Origin: Methylobacterium sp. Leaf117
Lineage (GTDB): Bacteria; Pseudomonadota; Alphaproteobacteria; Rhizobiales; Beijerinckiaceae
Length of the DNA: 64,000 nucleotides
Assembly (NCBI RefSeq): GCF_001422985.1
Contig: NZ_LMNL01000002.1
Coordinates: forward strand, 1-64,000
Reading direction: 5' to 3'
Shown here: positions 1-8,785 of the stretch, piece after piece
Position numbering within the stretch: position 1 is the first letter of the stretch
Layout of the letters: each line of letters begins with the position of its first letter
Made by a program: the position numbers and the translations under genes
Notes under the pieces: model-generated
The model's database searches: none
The model's input: the letters and a program-made list of their open reading frames with translations, nothing else
What the model was told of the DNA's origin: nothing

Positions 1-506
1 GACCCGACCCGCACCTCGACACCCCGCCCGGCTCGCGCCGCGGCGGGGTTCTTGTTCGCGTCGGCCCCGGCGACCCATCAGCTCCGGGCCAACACCAGCT
101 CCGGCGAAAACACCAGGGCGAGGTTGTTGGCCGGCAGGTCGAGGCGGGTCTCCAGGCAATCAGCAGCGCGTGAAGCGCGGAGATCCTGCAGCAAGATTGC
201 TCAATCTCGGCCAAGACCGGTCGAAGAGGGCGTGAGCCCTGCCGCACCCGCGGCCAAGCCGCTGGAAGGCCAGTGCGAGCGCTCATGAAGCCTCGTGCGG
301 TCAGCGCTCGCCACTGCGCCCGTCCCTGGCTATACCGACCGTGGCGTGTGTCCGCGCTGCCGCCGCTTCACCCTGCCGACCTCCGTATCGAGGATGGCGC
401 TCCCCTCCAATCCAGGCGGGTCCCCCTCAGGCAGGCGGGCACCCCTCAGGAGCGTGCCGCCGAAGGGATTGCCCGTGTCCGACCGCGCCTGCCATTGCCC
501 GAGCTG
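1..506. other. Intergenic region upstream of the Mrp operon
   Basis: No convincing gene is seen. A GC hairpin followed by a T-containing stretch lies at 22-53. On the minus strand about 40 codons (roughly 78-200) read open with plausible codon use and end at a stop complementary to 78-80, but there is no start and no recognisable family, so this may be a decayed gene end or chance. An open frame in phase with mrpA runs back to 273, but its residues are rich in Arg and Pro and do not resemble an MrpA N-terminus. Confidence 0.5.
22..53 (+). terminator. Possible rho-independent terminator
   Basis: CCCCGCC at 22-28 pairs with GGCGGGG at 42-48 and is followed by TTCTTGTT. It could end a plus-strand gene lying before the window. 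The loop is long (13 bases) and GC-rich, so the call is tentative. Confidence 0.35.
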
Positions 507-3437
507 ATGCCGCCACACCTCCTTCTCGCCACCGCCGCGATCCTGCCCTTCCTCGGCAGCGTGGTCGCGATCTGTCTGCCCGGACAGGCGCGCAACGCCG
601 CCGCGATCCTGGCCGGCTTCGTCATGGTGGTGTCCCTCGTCTGCATCGGGCTCCTGTATCCGGAGATCGCCGGCTCCGGCACCGTCGCCTGGACGGTGGA
701 CTGGCTGCCGACGCTCGGCGTCCGCTTCGTCCTGCGGCTCGACGGATTGTCCTGGCTCTTCGCCGTTCTGGTGCTGGGGATCGGCGCGCTCGTGGTGCTT
801 TATGCGCGCTACTACATGGCCGCCGAAGACCCGGTGCCGCGCCTGTTCAGCTACCTGCTCGCCTTCGTGGGCGCGATGCTGGGCATCGTGCTCGCCGGCA
901 ACCTGATCCAGCTGGTGGTGTTCTGGGAGCTGACCAGCATCGTGTCGTTCCTGCTGATCGGCTACTGGACCGACAACGCGTCGGCGCGCGACGGGGCGCG
1001 GATGGCGCTCACCATCACGGCGGCCGGCGGGCTCTGCCTGTTCGTCGGCATGGTGCTGATCGGCCAGATCGTCGGCAGCTATGACCTCGCCGTGGTGCTC
1101 GCCTCGGGCGACACGATCCGCCGGAGCCCGCTATACCTGCCCGCCCTGGTGCTGGTGCTGGCCGGCGCGCTCACCAAATCGGCCCAGTTCCCGTTCCACA
1201 TCTGGCTGCCGCGCGCGATGGCGGCGCCGACGCCGATCAGCGCCTACCTGCACTCGGCCACCATGGTGAAGGCCGGCATCTTCCTCATGATCCGGCTCTG
1301 GCCGGTGCTGGCCGGCACCGAGAGCTGGTACTGGATCGTCGGCACCGCCGGCATGGTGACCATGCTGGTGGGCGCCTGGAGCGCGATCTTCCAGCACGAC
1401 CTCAAGGGCCTGCTGGCCTATTCCACGATCAGCCATCTCGGGCTGATCACCCTGCTGCTCGGGCTCGATTCCCCGCTGGCGGTGGTGGCGGCGATCTTCC
1501 ACACGGTGAACCACGCCACCTTCAAGGCCTCGCTGTTCATGGCGGCCGGGATCATCGACCACGAGACCGGGACGCGGGACATGCGCCGCCTCAGCGGCCT
1601 GTGGCGGGCGATGCCCTACACGGCGACGCTGGCCATGGTGGCCGCCGCCGCGATGGCGGGCGTGCCGCTTCTCAACGGCTTCCTGTCGAAGGAGATGTTC
1701 CTGGCGGAGGCGGTCGACAATGCCGGCGAGCACCTGCTGAACCTCGCCCTGCCGGTGCTGGCGACCCTGGCGAGCGCCTTCACCATGCTCTACTCGGTGC
1801 GCTTCATCCGCCAGACGTTCTTCGGCCCGGCGCCGCACGACCTGCCGCACGCCCCCCACGAGCCGGTGCGGTGGATGCGCATCCCGATCGAACTGCTCGT
1901 GCTGGTCTGCATCGCCATCGGCCTCGTGCCCAACCTCACCATCGGTCCGCTGCTGGCCGGCGCGGTCCGGTCGGTGCTCGGCGAGCGCACGCCCGATTAC
2001 GACCTCGCGATCTGGCACGGCTTCAATGCGCCGCTGGCCCTCAGCATCGTCGCCCTGGTGGGCGGGGTGGCGCTCTACCGCGCGTTCGGGCGGCGGATCA
2101 ACGCCAATCCCCGGGGCGGTCCCTGGCTGATGGACCGCCTCGACGGCGGCCGCCTGTTCGAGCGGACGATGACCGGCCTCGTCCTCGGCGCCCGCCACTG
2201 GGAGCGCCACCTCGGCAGCGAGCGCCTCCAGGTGCAGCTGCGCATCCTCTTCCTCACCGTGCTGCTGGCGGCCGCGACGGCGGGGGCCGTCCGGGGCCTC
2301 GACCTGTTCGCGCCCGGCCGCAGCACGGCGTTCGATCCCGCCTTCGCGCTGATGTGGCTCGTCGGCGCGGCCTGCGCGATCGGGGCGGCGGAGCGGGCAA
2401 AGTACCATCGCCTGTCGGCCACGATCTTCGTCGGCGGCGCCGGGCTGGTGAGCTGCCTGACCTTCCTGTGGCTGTCCGCCCCCGACCTCGCCGTGACCCA
2501 GATCCTGGTCGAGATCGTCACCGCCGTCATGCTGCTGCTCGGCCTGCGCTGGCTGCCGAAGCGCGACGCGGCGATCCGGGTCCCGGCCTCCGAAACGGCG
2601 CGAGCCCGGCGCCGGCGCATCGTCGATTTCGGCATCGCCGCCGTCGCGGGGCTCGGCCTCGCGGGCCTCGCCTACGCGGTGATGACGCGGCCGGCGGTCG
2701 ACGGCATCGCCCGCTGGTTCGTGGAGGAGGCCTACCCGAAGGCGGGCGGGCGCAACGTGGTCAACGTGCTGCTGGTCGATTTCCGGGCCTTCGACACCCT
2801 GGGCGAGATCTGCGTCCTCGGCATCGTCGGCCTCACGGTGTTCGCCCTGCTGCGCCGCTTCCGCCCCGCCGCCGACAGCCTGGAGCGGCCGCGGCAGCAG
2901 GTCAGCCACGACGCCTACGACGCCGCCCGCGCCGGACGCAGCCCCGGCGACACCGCCGCCGACGCGCTCCTCGTCCCCCGGGTGGTGATGACGTGGCTGT
3001 TCCCCTTCATCGTCCTGCTCGCCCTGCACCTGTTCCTGCGCGGGCACGACCTGCCGGGCGGGGGATTCGCCGGCGGCATCACGCTCACCATCGCGTTCAT
3101 GCTGCAATACATGGCGCAAGGGGCCGAGTGGGTGGAGGCGCGCCTGCGCATCCAGCCGATTTCCTGGATCGGCATCGGCCTGCTGGTCGCCGTCCTGGCC
3201 GGAGCGGGCTCCTGGCTGTTCGGGCGCCCCTTCCTCACCGCCTTCTTCGCCTATTGGGAGCCGCCGCTGCTCGGCAAGGTACCGGTGGCGAGCGCGCTGC
3301 TGTTCGATCTCGGCATCATGGTCCTGGTGGTGGGGGCGAGCGCCCTGATGCTGGTCGCTTTGGCGCACCAGTCCCTGCGCCGCACCCGCACCGTCGAGGC
3401 CGAGGCCGAACGGGCCGCCGAGAGGGAGATTGCCTGA
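507..3437 (+). CDS. mrpA: Mrp/Pha cation-proton antiporter, fused subunits A and B
   Basis: This is the large membrane subunit of a multisubunit Na+(K+)/H+ antiporter (976 residues). The N-terminal two thirds are a NuoL/ND5-like proton-channel module with many membrane spans; the segment around residues 335-350 (NHATFKASLF) carries the His and Lys typical of the antiporter core. From about residue 815 a second module begins (VVMTWLFPFIV, then LRGHDLPGGGFAGG), which is the MrpB/MnhB family, so A and B are one chain as in rhizobial PhaAB. The start at 507 (MPPHLLLA) is chosen because residues read before it are non-conserved and the hydrophobic N-terminus begins here. The stop overlaps the mrpC start by one base, implying translational coupling. 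Confidence 0.93.
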   Translation: MPPHLLLATAAILPFLGSVVAICLPGQARNAAAILAGFVMVVSLVCIGLLYPEIAGSGTVAWTVDWLPTLGVRFVLRLDGLSWLFAVLVLGIGALVVLYARYYMAAEDPVPRLFSYLLAFVGAMLGIVLAGNLIQLVVFWELTSIVSFLLIGYWTDNASARDGARMALTITAAGGLCLFVGMVLIGQIVGSYDLAVVLASGDTIRRSPLYLPALVLVLAGALTKSAQFPFHIWLPRAMAAPTPISAYLHSATMVKAGIFLMIRLWPVLAGTESWYWIVGTAGMVTMLVGAWSAIFQHDLKGLLAYSTISHLGLITLLLGLDSPLAVVAAIFHTVNHATFKASLFMAAGIIDHETGTRDMRRLSGLWRAMPYTATLAMVAAAAMAGVPLLNGFLSKEMFLAEAVDNAGEHLLNLALPVLATLASAFTMLYSVRFIRQTFFGPAPHDLPHAPHEPVRWMRIPIELLVLVCIAIGLVPNLTIGPLLAGAVRSVLGERTPDYDLAIWHGFNAPLALSIVALVGGVALYRAFGRRINANPRGGPWLMDRLDGGRLFERTMTGLVLGARHWERHLGSERLQVQLRILFLTVLLAAATAGAVRGLDLFAPGRSTAFDPAFALMWLVGAACAIGAAERAKYHRLSATIFVGGAGLVSCLTFLWLSAPDLAVTQILVEIVTAVMLLLGLRWLPKRDAAIRVPASETARARRRRIVDFGIAAVAGLGLAGLAYAVMTRPAVDGIARWFVEEAYPKAGGRNVVNVLLVDFRAFDTLGEICVLGIVGLTVFALLRRFRPAADSLERPRQQVSHDAYDAARAGRSPGDTAADALLVPRVVMTWLFPFIVLLALHLFLRGHDLPGGGFAGGITLTIAFMLQYMAQGAEWVEARLRIQPISWIGIGLLVAVLAGAGSWLFGRPFLTAFFAYWEPPLLGKVPVASALLFDLGIMVLVVGASALMLVALAHQSLRRTRTVEAEAERAAEREIA

Positions 3438-3865
3438 TGGAAATCGTGCTCTCGCTGGGAATCGGCGTCTTCGCCGCCTCCGGCATCTGGCTGATGCTGC
3501 GGCCGCGGACGTTCCAGGTCGTGCTCGGGATCTCGCTCCTGAGCTACGCCGTCAACCTGTTCATCTTCGCCATGGGCCGGCTCACCGTCGGGGCGCCGCC
3601 GGTGCTCGGGGCAGGCGCGGAGGTCGTCTCCGTCGACGATCCGGTGCCGCAGGCCCTGGTCCTCACCGCCGTGGTGATCAGCTTCGCGCTGACAGCCCTG
3701 TTCCTCGTCGTCCTGCTCGCCGCCCGCGGCATCACCGGCAGCGACCACGTGGACGGTCGCGAGCCGCATCAGGCCGATTCGCAGCCGGACTTCCCGCAGC
3801 CGGACTTCCCGCAGCAGGACTTCCCGCAGCAGGACTTCCCACTCCCGAAATTTCCGCAATCATGA
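3437..3865 (+). CDS. mrpC: Mrp/Pha antiporter subunit C
   Basis: A NuoK-like small subunit of the Mrp antiporter (142 residues, about 114 expected to be the ordinary part). Three hydrophobic helices are visible: residues 1-20, 27-48 (VVLGISLLSYAVNLFIFAMG) and about 75-98. It follows mrpA with a one-base overlap and overlaps mrpD by four bases (ATGA at 3862-3865). The oddity is the C-terminus: after about residue 115 the protein runs into five 15-bp tandem units that encode a QPDFP/QQDFP-type pentapeptide repeat absent from typical MrpC. The tail is hydrophilic and would face away from the bilayer; its function is unknown. Confidence 0.92.
   Translation: MEIVLSLGIGVFAASGIWLMLRPRTFQVVLGISLLSYAVNLFIFAMGRLTVGAPPVLGAGAEVVSVDDPVPQALVLTAVVISFALTALFLVVLLAARGITGSDHVDGREPHQADSQPDFPQPDFPQQDFPQQDFPLPKFPQS
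3782..3856 (+). repeat. 15-bp tandem repeat in the mrpC 3' end
   Basis: Five consecutive 15-bp units: the first two are CAGCCGGACTTCCCG, the next two carry CAGCAGGACTTCC, and the last is diverged. They are in frame and encode a pentapeptide repeat ending nine bases before the mrpC stop codon. Confidence 0.9.
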
Positions 3866-5463
3866 GTCCCGCAATCCTGACTGCCTCCGCCGACACCGCC
3901 TGGTCGGATCATCTCGTGGTGCTGCCGGTCGTGCTGCCGATCGCGGTGGCGGGCCTGATGTTCCTGCTGGACGAGCGTCGGCGCCGCCTGAAGGCGGCCC
4001 TGAGCCTCGGCACGGTGCTGGTCCTGCTCGGCATCGCCCTCGTGCTGGTCGGGCGCGTCGAGGCCGGCGCGCAGGTCTACCGCCTCGGCAACTGGGCCGC
4101 GCCCTACGGCATCGTGCTGGTGGCGGACCGGCTCTCGGCCCTGATGCTGGCGCTGGCCAGCGTGCTCGGCCTGTGCGCCCTGGTGTTCTCCTTCGCCCGC
4201 TGGGGCCGGGCCGGGCCGCGCTTTCACGGCCTGTTCCTGCTGCTGCTGATGGGCGTCAACGGCGCCTTCCTCACCGGCGATCTGTTCAACCTGTTCGTGT
4301 TCTTCGAGGTGATGCTGGCCGCCTCCTACGGCCTCGTCCTGCACGGCTCGGGCGAGGTCCGCATTCGGGCCGGGCTCGGCTACATCGCGGTGAACCTCGT
4401 CGCCTCGCTGTTCTTCCTCGTCGGCGTCAGCCTGATCTACGGCACCATGGGGACGCTCAACATGGCCGACCTCGCCCGTCGGCTCGCCGGCCCGGCGACC
4501 GAACCGGCCCTGTTCGAGATCGGCTGCGCCGTGCTGGGCATCGCCTTCCTGATCAAGTGCAGCGCCTGGCCGCTCGGGTTCTGGCTGCCGACGACCTATG
4601 CGGCGGCGAGCGCGCCGGCGGCCGCGATCCTGGCGATCCTCAGCAAGGTCGGCATCTACGTGGTGGTCCGCCTCAGCCTGCTGCTGTTCGGCGCCGGGAC
4701 CTCGCAGGGATTCGGACAGACCTGGCTGCTGGCCGCCGGGCTGGCGACCATGGCGTACGGCACCATCGGCCTGCTGGCCGCCCGCGACCTCACCCGAGCG
4801 GCGGGCTACGCGGTGATGATCTCGTCCGGCACGGTGCTGGCCGCCCTCGGCACCGGAGGCGACCGGGCGCTGGCGGGAGCGCTGTACTACCTCCTCGGGT
4901 CGACGCTGGCGGCCGCCGCCCTGTTCCTGCTGGCCGAGATCCTGCAACGCGGCCGCGACCCGGGCGACGCCCGGCAGGCGGTGTTCGCGGACGAGTACCG
5001 CGATCCCTTCGACGACGCCGACGCGACCGAGATCGGCCGGGCGTTTCCGGCGGCGGTGGCGATCCTGGGCTGCGGCTTCGTGGTCTGCACGCTGATGCTG
5101 GCCGGCCTTCCGCCGCTCGCCGGGTTCGTGGGCAAGCTCGCGCTGTTCACGGGGCTGGCCGCCGGCCCGATCACGGCCTCGGCCTGGGCCCTGATCGCCG
5201 CCCTGACGCTGTCGAGCTTCGGCACCCTGATGCCGCTGGTGCGCCTCGGCATCCTCACCCTCTGGGTTCCGAGCGACGACCCGCCGCCGGTGCTGCATCC
5301 CACCGAGTTCGCGGCCCTGGCCGGGCTGCTCGCGGCCTGCATGGCGCTCGCCCTCTGGGGCGGTCCGGCCCTCGCCTACGCGGACGAGACCGTGCGCTGG
5401 CTCGCGCAGCCGCAGGCCTACATCCAGGCCGTGCTCGGCAACCAGGAGGGCGCCGGATCGTGA
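3862..5463 (+). CDS. mrpD: Mrp/Pha antiporter subunit D
   Basis: The second NuoL/M/N-like proton-channel subunit (533 residues, normal for MrpD). It has about 14 hydrophobic segments. The core around residues 225-260 contains IKCSAWPLGFWLPTTYAAA, which holds the conserved Lys and Pro of this family, and an acidic residue in the VFFEVMLAASYG helix near residue 150 is also typical. The start ATG sits in the ATGA overlap with mrpC, and the stop overlaps the GTG start of mrpE (GTGA). It is expected to form the membrane arm of the antiporter with MrpA. Confidence 0.95.
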   Translation: MSPAILTASADTAWSDHLVVLPVVLPIAVAGLMFLLDERRRRLKAALSLGTVLVLLGIALVLVGRVEAGAQVYRLGNWAAPYGIVLVADRLSALMLALASVLGLCALVFSFARWGRAGPRFHGLFLLLLMGVNGAFLTGDLFNLFVFFEVMLAASYGLVLHGSGEVRIRAGLGYIAVNLVASLFFLVGVSLIYGTMGTLNMADLARRLAGPATEPALFEIGCAVLGIAFLIKCSAWPLGFWLPTTYAAASAPAAAILAILSKVGIYVVVRLSLLLFGAGTSQGFGQTWLLAAGLATMAYGTIGLLAARDLTRAAGYAVMISSGTVLAALGTGGDRALAGALYYLLGSTLAAAALFLLAEILQRGRDPGDARQAVFADEYRDPFDDADATEIGRAFPAAVAILGCGFVVCTLMLAGLPPLAGFVGKLALFTGLAAGPITASAWALIAALTLSSFGTLMPLVRLGILTLWVPSDDPPPVLHPTEFAALAGLLAACMALALWGGPALAYADETVRWLAQPQAYIQAVLGNQEGAGS

Positions 5464-5948
5464 CGCGGCTGCTGCCCTATCCCTGGCTGTCGCTCGGCCT
5501 CGCCCTGACCTGGCTCCTGCTGAACGCACCGCTGACCCCGGGAAGCGCCGTGCTGGCGCTCCTCGTCGGCCTGGCGGTTCCCGCCGTGATGCGGGCCTTA
5601 CGTCCCCCGGCGGTCCGGGTGCGCGCGCCCGGCACCCTCGTGCGGCTTGCCGGACTCGTGGTCTACGACATGGTGCGCTCGAACATCGACGTCGCCAGGA
5701 TCATCCTCGGGCTCCGCCGCGGCGAGCGACGGACCGGCTTCGTCACGATCCCCCTCGACCTGCGCGATCCCTTCGGACTCGCGGCGCTGTCGATCATCCT
5801 GACGGGCACGCCCGGAACGCTCTGGGTCCAGTACGATTCCCAGAGCGGGAGCCTGCTCCTGCACGTACTCGACGAGACCGGCGGGGACGAATGGGTGCGG
5901 CGGGTCAAAGACCGCTACGAGCGCCCTCTCATGACGATCTTTTCCTGA
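5460..5948 (+). CDS. mrpE: Mrp/Pha antiporter subunit E
   Basis: MrpE/MnhE family protein of 162 residues. Two or three hydrophobic helices occupy residues 1-45 and 60-75, followed by the family's cytoplasmic C-terminal domain (VTIPLDLRDPFGLAALS, then ILTGTPGTLWV). The start is a GTG overlapping the mrpD stop by four bases. Subunit E is needed for assembly or full activity of the antiporter in studied species; it has no known catalytic role. Confidence 0.92.
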   Translation: MTRLLPYPWLSLGLALTWLLLNAPLTPGSAVLALLVGLAVPAVMRALRPPAVRVRAPGTLVRLAGLVVYDMVRSNIDVARIILGLRRGERRTGFVTIPLDLRDPFGLAALSIILTGTPGTLWVQYDSQSGSLLLHVLDETGGDEWVRRVKDRYERPLMTIFS

Positions 5949-5961
5949 TGGAGTTTCCGGC

Positions 5962-6246
5962 ATGACGGCCATCGCGGTGCTCGATGGGGGGCTCGGCCTC
6001 GCGCAGGGAATGCTGGTGCTGGCGATGGCCATCGCCGCCTGGCGGATGCTGCGCGGCCCGCGCGCGCAGGACCGGATCCTCGGCCTCGACACCCTCTACC
6101 TCAACGGGATGCTGGCGATCGTCGTCCACGGGATGCGGACCGGCAGCGGCCTCTACTTCGAAGCGGCGCTGATCCTCGGCATGGTCGGCTTCACCGCCAC
6201 GGTGGCGCTGGCCAAGTTCCTGATGCAGGGCGAGGTGATCCAGTGA
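5962..6246 (+). CDS. mrpF: Mrp/Pha antiporter subunit F
   Basis: Small MrpF family protein of 94 residues with three hydrophobic helices; the conserved segment GPRAQDRILGLDTLYLN lies at about 32-48. An SD-like GGAG precedes the ATG. The gap from mrpE is 13 bases, and the stop overlaps mrpG by four bases, so it belongs to the same operon. Confidence 0.93.
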   Translation: MTAIAVLDGGLGLAQGMLVLAMAIAAWRMLRGPRAQDRILGLDTLYLNGMLAIVVHGMRTGSGLYFEAALILGMVGFTATVALAKFLMQGEVIQ

Positions 6247-6584
6247 CCGGCGCGGCATTGCCCGTCTGGGCGGCCTGGCTGGTGGTCGCGCTGGCGATCA
6301 CCGGCGCCGGTTTCTCGCTGACCGGTGCCCTCGGCCTCATCCGCCTGCGGACGTTCTACGAGCGCGTCCACGCGCCGACGCTCGGTGCCACCCTGGGCAT
6401 GGCCCTGATCCTGACGAGTTCGATGGTGCTGCTGTCGCTGATCGAGGGGCGCCTCGTCCTGCGCGATGCCCTGATCGGCATCTTTCTCACCATCACGACC
6501 CCGGTCACCCTCCTGGTCCTCGCCCGGGCCGCCGCCCAGCGCGACCGCCACGAGGGCAATCCCGGCGCGCCGCCCGAACTCTAA
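6243..6584 (+). CDS. mrpG: Mrp/Pha antiporter subunit G
   Basis: Last gene of the antiporter operon (113 residues). It shows three hydrophobic helices and the MrpG hallmark GALGLIRLRTFYERVHAPT near residues 28-47. The start ATG... region is a GTGACC context at 6243 overlapping the mrpF stop, so the initiator is GTG. With it, the operon has all seven Mrp functions in six genes, because A and B are fused. Confidence 0.92.
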   Translation: MTGAALPVWAAWLVVALAITGAGFSLTGALGLIRLRTFYERVHAPTLGATLGMALILTSSMVLLSLIEGRLVLRDALIGIFLTITTPVTLLVLARAAAQRDRHEGNPGAPPEL

Positions 6585-6679
6585 TCCGGCAGGGCTCCGG
6601 CACCCGCCCGGACGGCGCCCGGATGCCGCCACCTTCCGGGTGGATCAGGGTCCGTCGGCAAACCCGGCGCCCAACGCCG

Positions 6680-6740
6680 CGATACCCAGATCTCGACACC
6701 CAGATCCCGCCACCCAGATACCGACAGCCGGATTTCGACA
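6680..6740 (+). repeat. Degenerate 15-bp tandem repeat in the mrpG-downstream spacer
   Basis: About four imperfect units around the core ACCCAGATCCCG, at 15-bp spacing, ending in CAGCCGGATTTCGAC, which resembles the mrpC tail unit. It lies in the 214-base spacer between mrpG and the secreted-protein gene. Confidence 0.75.
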
Positions 6741-6798
6741 AAGGCCCCGACACCCCGTTCGGACAGCGCGTTCGTCCCGTCCCGGAGAGCCCCCCCGC

Positions 6799-8193
6799 AT
6801 GCGCCTCGATGCCGTCACCGCCGCCCTGGGGCTCGCTTTCGCGGGACTCCTCGCCGCGAACACGCGTCCCGCCCCCGCCCTGGCCGCGCCGGCCGCGTCG
6901 GCTCCCGCCCAGCCGGACTCCACCCCGGCCAACCGCGCGCCTGCCCAGATCGCCCCAGCCGAAGTCGCCCCAAATGAAATCGCGACATCCGGGATCGCCG
7001 GGCGCCTCGACGGAGTCCATCTCTGGACCCTGCCGGACACGCCGAACGGGCTGCACCCGACCCAGAGCTGGCACGCGACGGGCTCGGCCCCGAACGGCGA
7101 CCTCTACGTCGCCGGAATGGACCACCGCACCAACGCGGCCCTGTACCGCCTGCCGGCCGGCAGCGACATGCTGCGGCTCGCCGGCGATGCCCGGTCCGCC
7201 TCGGAAGCCGCCGGCAACTGGAAGCCCGGCGAGACCGCCGAGAAGTTCCACACCCGGCCGCTGTGGTTCGGCGGCAAGGTCTATGTCGGCACCATGGACC
7301 GCTCGACCCTGGACGACGGCTACCGCGACCGGCGCGGCTTCCACCTCTACGCCTACGACCCGGCCACGGCCCGCTTCACCGACCTCAGCGCCGCCGAGCC
7401 GGGCGGCACCGGCCTGCCGCATGGCAGCCTGGTGACGCTGGCCGGCGATCCCGCGCGCAACGTGATCTACGGCGCGGTGGTGCCGACCGCCGAGATCGTC
7501 CGCTACGACGTCGCCGCCGGCACCACCGCGTCTCTCGGGCGGCCCGCCGCCTACGATCGCCCCTTCGTCTATACCGGCCGCTTCATGTTCACCAATGCGC
7601 GCGGGCGCCTCTACTTCTCGGCCGGCAACCCGCTCACCGGGCCGGCGCACGACCCCGCCATCTACGGCCACCTCTACAGCTACGATTCCCAGCAGGGCAT
7701 GGTGGCGCGGCCGGACTTCGCCCTGCAGGCGCCGCGCGCCCTGGAGGTCGGCCGCTGCCTGCCCGCGCGCGGGCTCTGCTACGCCGCCGACGACAAGGGC
7801 TACCTCTACCGCTTCACCGAGGCCGCGGCGGGGACGCCCGAAACCTGGACCGCCCTCGGCCGGGTGACGCTCGACTGGACCGCCAGCTTCTTCTGGATGT
7901 TCCAGGTCGCCCCCGACGGCCGGACGGCCTATGCGGCGGTGACCAGCTACGTCCCGGGCACAGGGCCGTCCTCGCTCTACGAAGTCGACCTCGCGACGGG
8001 CGCCGCGACCCGCCTGTGCAGCCTCGCCGACCTCGATCCCCGCCTGGAGCGGCTCAACGTCCACACGGGCTCGGATGCCTGGGACGACCAGGGCCGCTTC
8101 GCCTTCGCGAGCTTCGCGGGCGACGGATCGAGCGAGGTGGTGCTGACGCGGGTCGATCCCGTGCGCCTGAAGGCGGCGCTCGCCCGACACTGA
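6799..8193 (+). CDS. Secreted protein of unknown function, probable beta-propeller
   Basis: A 464-residue protein with a clear signal peptide (MRLDAVTAALGLAFAGLLAA, cleavage near the AxA around residues 30-34). A low-complexity Ala/Pro linker (residues about 40-66) is encoded by a degenerate 15-bp tandem repeat. The mature part has recurring blade-like motifs such as GDLYVAGMDHRTNAALYRL, LYAYDPATARFTDLS and LYSYDSQQG, which suggests a WD/NHL-like propeller acting in the periplasm. I do not recognise a named family. The ATG at 6799 is chosen because it starts the signal peptide and has GGAGAG ten bases upstream; the frame is open further upstream through repeat DNA. Confidence 0.75.
   Translation: MRLDAVTAALGLAFAGLLAANTRPAPALAAPAASAPAQPDSTPANRAPAQIAPAEVAPNEIATSGIAGRLDGVHLWTLPDTPNGLHPTQSWHATGSAPNGDLYVAGMDHRTNAALYRLPAGSDMLRLAGDARSASEAAGNWKPGETAEKFHTRPLWFGGKVYVGTMDRSTLDDGYRDRRGFHLYAYDPATARFTDLSAAEPGGTGLPHGSLVTLAGDPARNVIYGAVVPTAEIVRYDVAAGTTASLGRPAAYDRPFVYTGRFMFTNARGRLYFSAGNPLTGPAHDPAIYGHLYSYDSQQGMVARPDFALQAPRALEVGRCLPARGLCYAADDKGYLYRFTEAAAGTPETWTALGRVTLDWTASFFWMFQVAPDGRTAYAAVTSYVPGTGPSSLYEVDLATGAATRLCSLADLDPRLERLNVHTGSDAWDDQGRFAFASFAGDGSSEVVLTRVDPVRLKAALARH
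6923..6997 (+). repeat. 15-bp tandem repeat in the N-terminal linker of the secreted protein
   Basis: Five imperfect 15-bp units with the best conserved pair CCCCAGCCGAAGTCG and CCCCAAATGAAATCG, each ending in TCG or similar. They encode an Ala/Pro-rich linker directly after the signal peptide. Confidence 0.8.
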
Positions 8194-8237
8194 CGCCGGC
8201 GTGCTGCGCGGGCGCACCCGTTCGTCGAGCGGGCGTG

Positions 8238-8768
8238 TCAGTCGAGCGCGCGAAGCTCCTCGCGGTAGCGGCGCCCGTTGGCGACGTAGCTCTCGGCCGT
8301 GCGGGCGAGCCGGGCGGCGGCGGCCTCATCGAGGGTCCGGGCGACCCGGGCGGGGGCGCCGACGATCAGGCTGTTGTCGGGAAATTCCTTGCCCTCGGTC
8401 ACCAGCGCGTTGGCGCCGACGAGGCAGTTGCGGCCGATGCGGGCGCCGTTGAGGATCGTGGCGCCCATGCCGATCAAGGTGCCGGCCCCGATCGTGCAGC
8501 CATGCACGATGGCGCGGTGCCCCACGGTGACGTCGTCGCCGAGATCGAGGGGAAAGCCGGGATCGACATGCAGCACCGCACCGTCCTGGATGTTGCAGCG
8601 GTCGCCGATCCGGATGGTGTCGTTGTCGCCCCGCAGGGTGGCGCCGAACCAGATCGAGACGTCGCGGCCGAGATGGACCTGCCCGATCACGTGCGCCCCG
8701 GGCGCGATCCAGACGCGGCCCGCCTCGGCGAGCTGCGGGTGATGGGGGCCGAGGGCGTAGAGGGTCAT
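8238..8768 (-). CDS. Gamma-class carbonic anhydrase-like hexapeptide-repeat protein
   Basis: A left-handed beta-helix protein of 176 residues, the usual length of the YrdA/PaaY/CaiE group. Repeated hexapeptides run through residues 12-145 (IGQVHLG, IRIGDRC, CTIGAGT, ARIGRNC). Three His residues fit the zinc site of gamma carbonic anhydrases: LHVD near residue 69 and VGHRAIVHG near 82-88. The protein may hydrate CO2 or act as an acyl-CoA thioesterase or transferase; the neighbouring CoA-metabolism genes on the same strand favour a PaaY-like role, but that is inference. Confidence 0.88.
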   Translation of the reverse strand: MTLYALGPHHPQLAEAGRVWIAPGAHVIGQVHLGRDVSIWFGATLRGDNDTIRIGDRCNIQDGAVLHVDPGFPLDLGDDVTVGHRAIVHGCTIGAGTLIGMGATILNGARIGRNCLVGANALVTEGKEFPDNSLIVGAPARVARTLDEAAAARLARTAESYVANGRRYREELRALD

Positions 8769-8785
8769 GGCGATCCGATCCGGGT

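Noticed and set aside
78..200. Possible minus-strand gene fragment at the left edge
   Set aside because: About 40 plausible codons end in a stop, but an upstream stop and no recognisable family leave it unsupported.
1131..3368. Long minus-strand open frame of 745 codons opposite mrpA
   Set aside because: It is the mirror of a high-GC plus-strand gene; residues are a monotony of Arg, Ala, Gln and Glu and nothing resembles a domain.
3769..5529. Minus-strand open frame of 586 codons opposite mrpD
   Set aside because: Antisense shadow of mrpD/mrpC with the same skewed composition and no start context.
6680..6740. Binding-site array for a regulator between mrpG and the secreted-protein gene
   Set aside because: Similar repeats occur inside coding regions elsewhere, so a general repeat process explains it better than an operator array.
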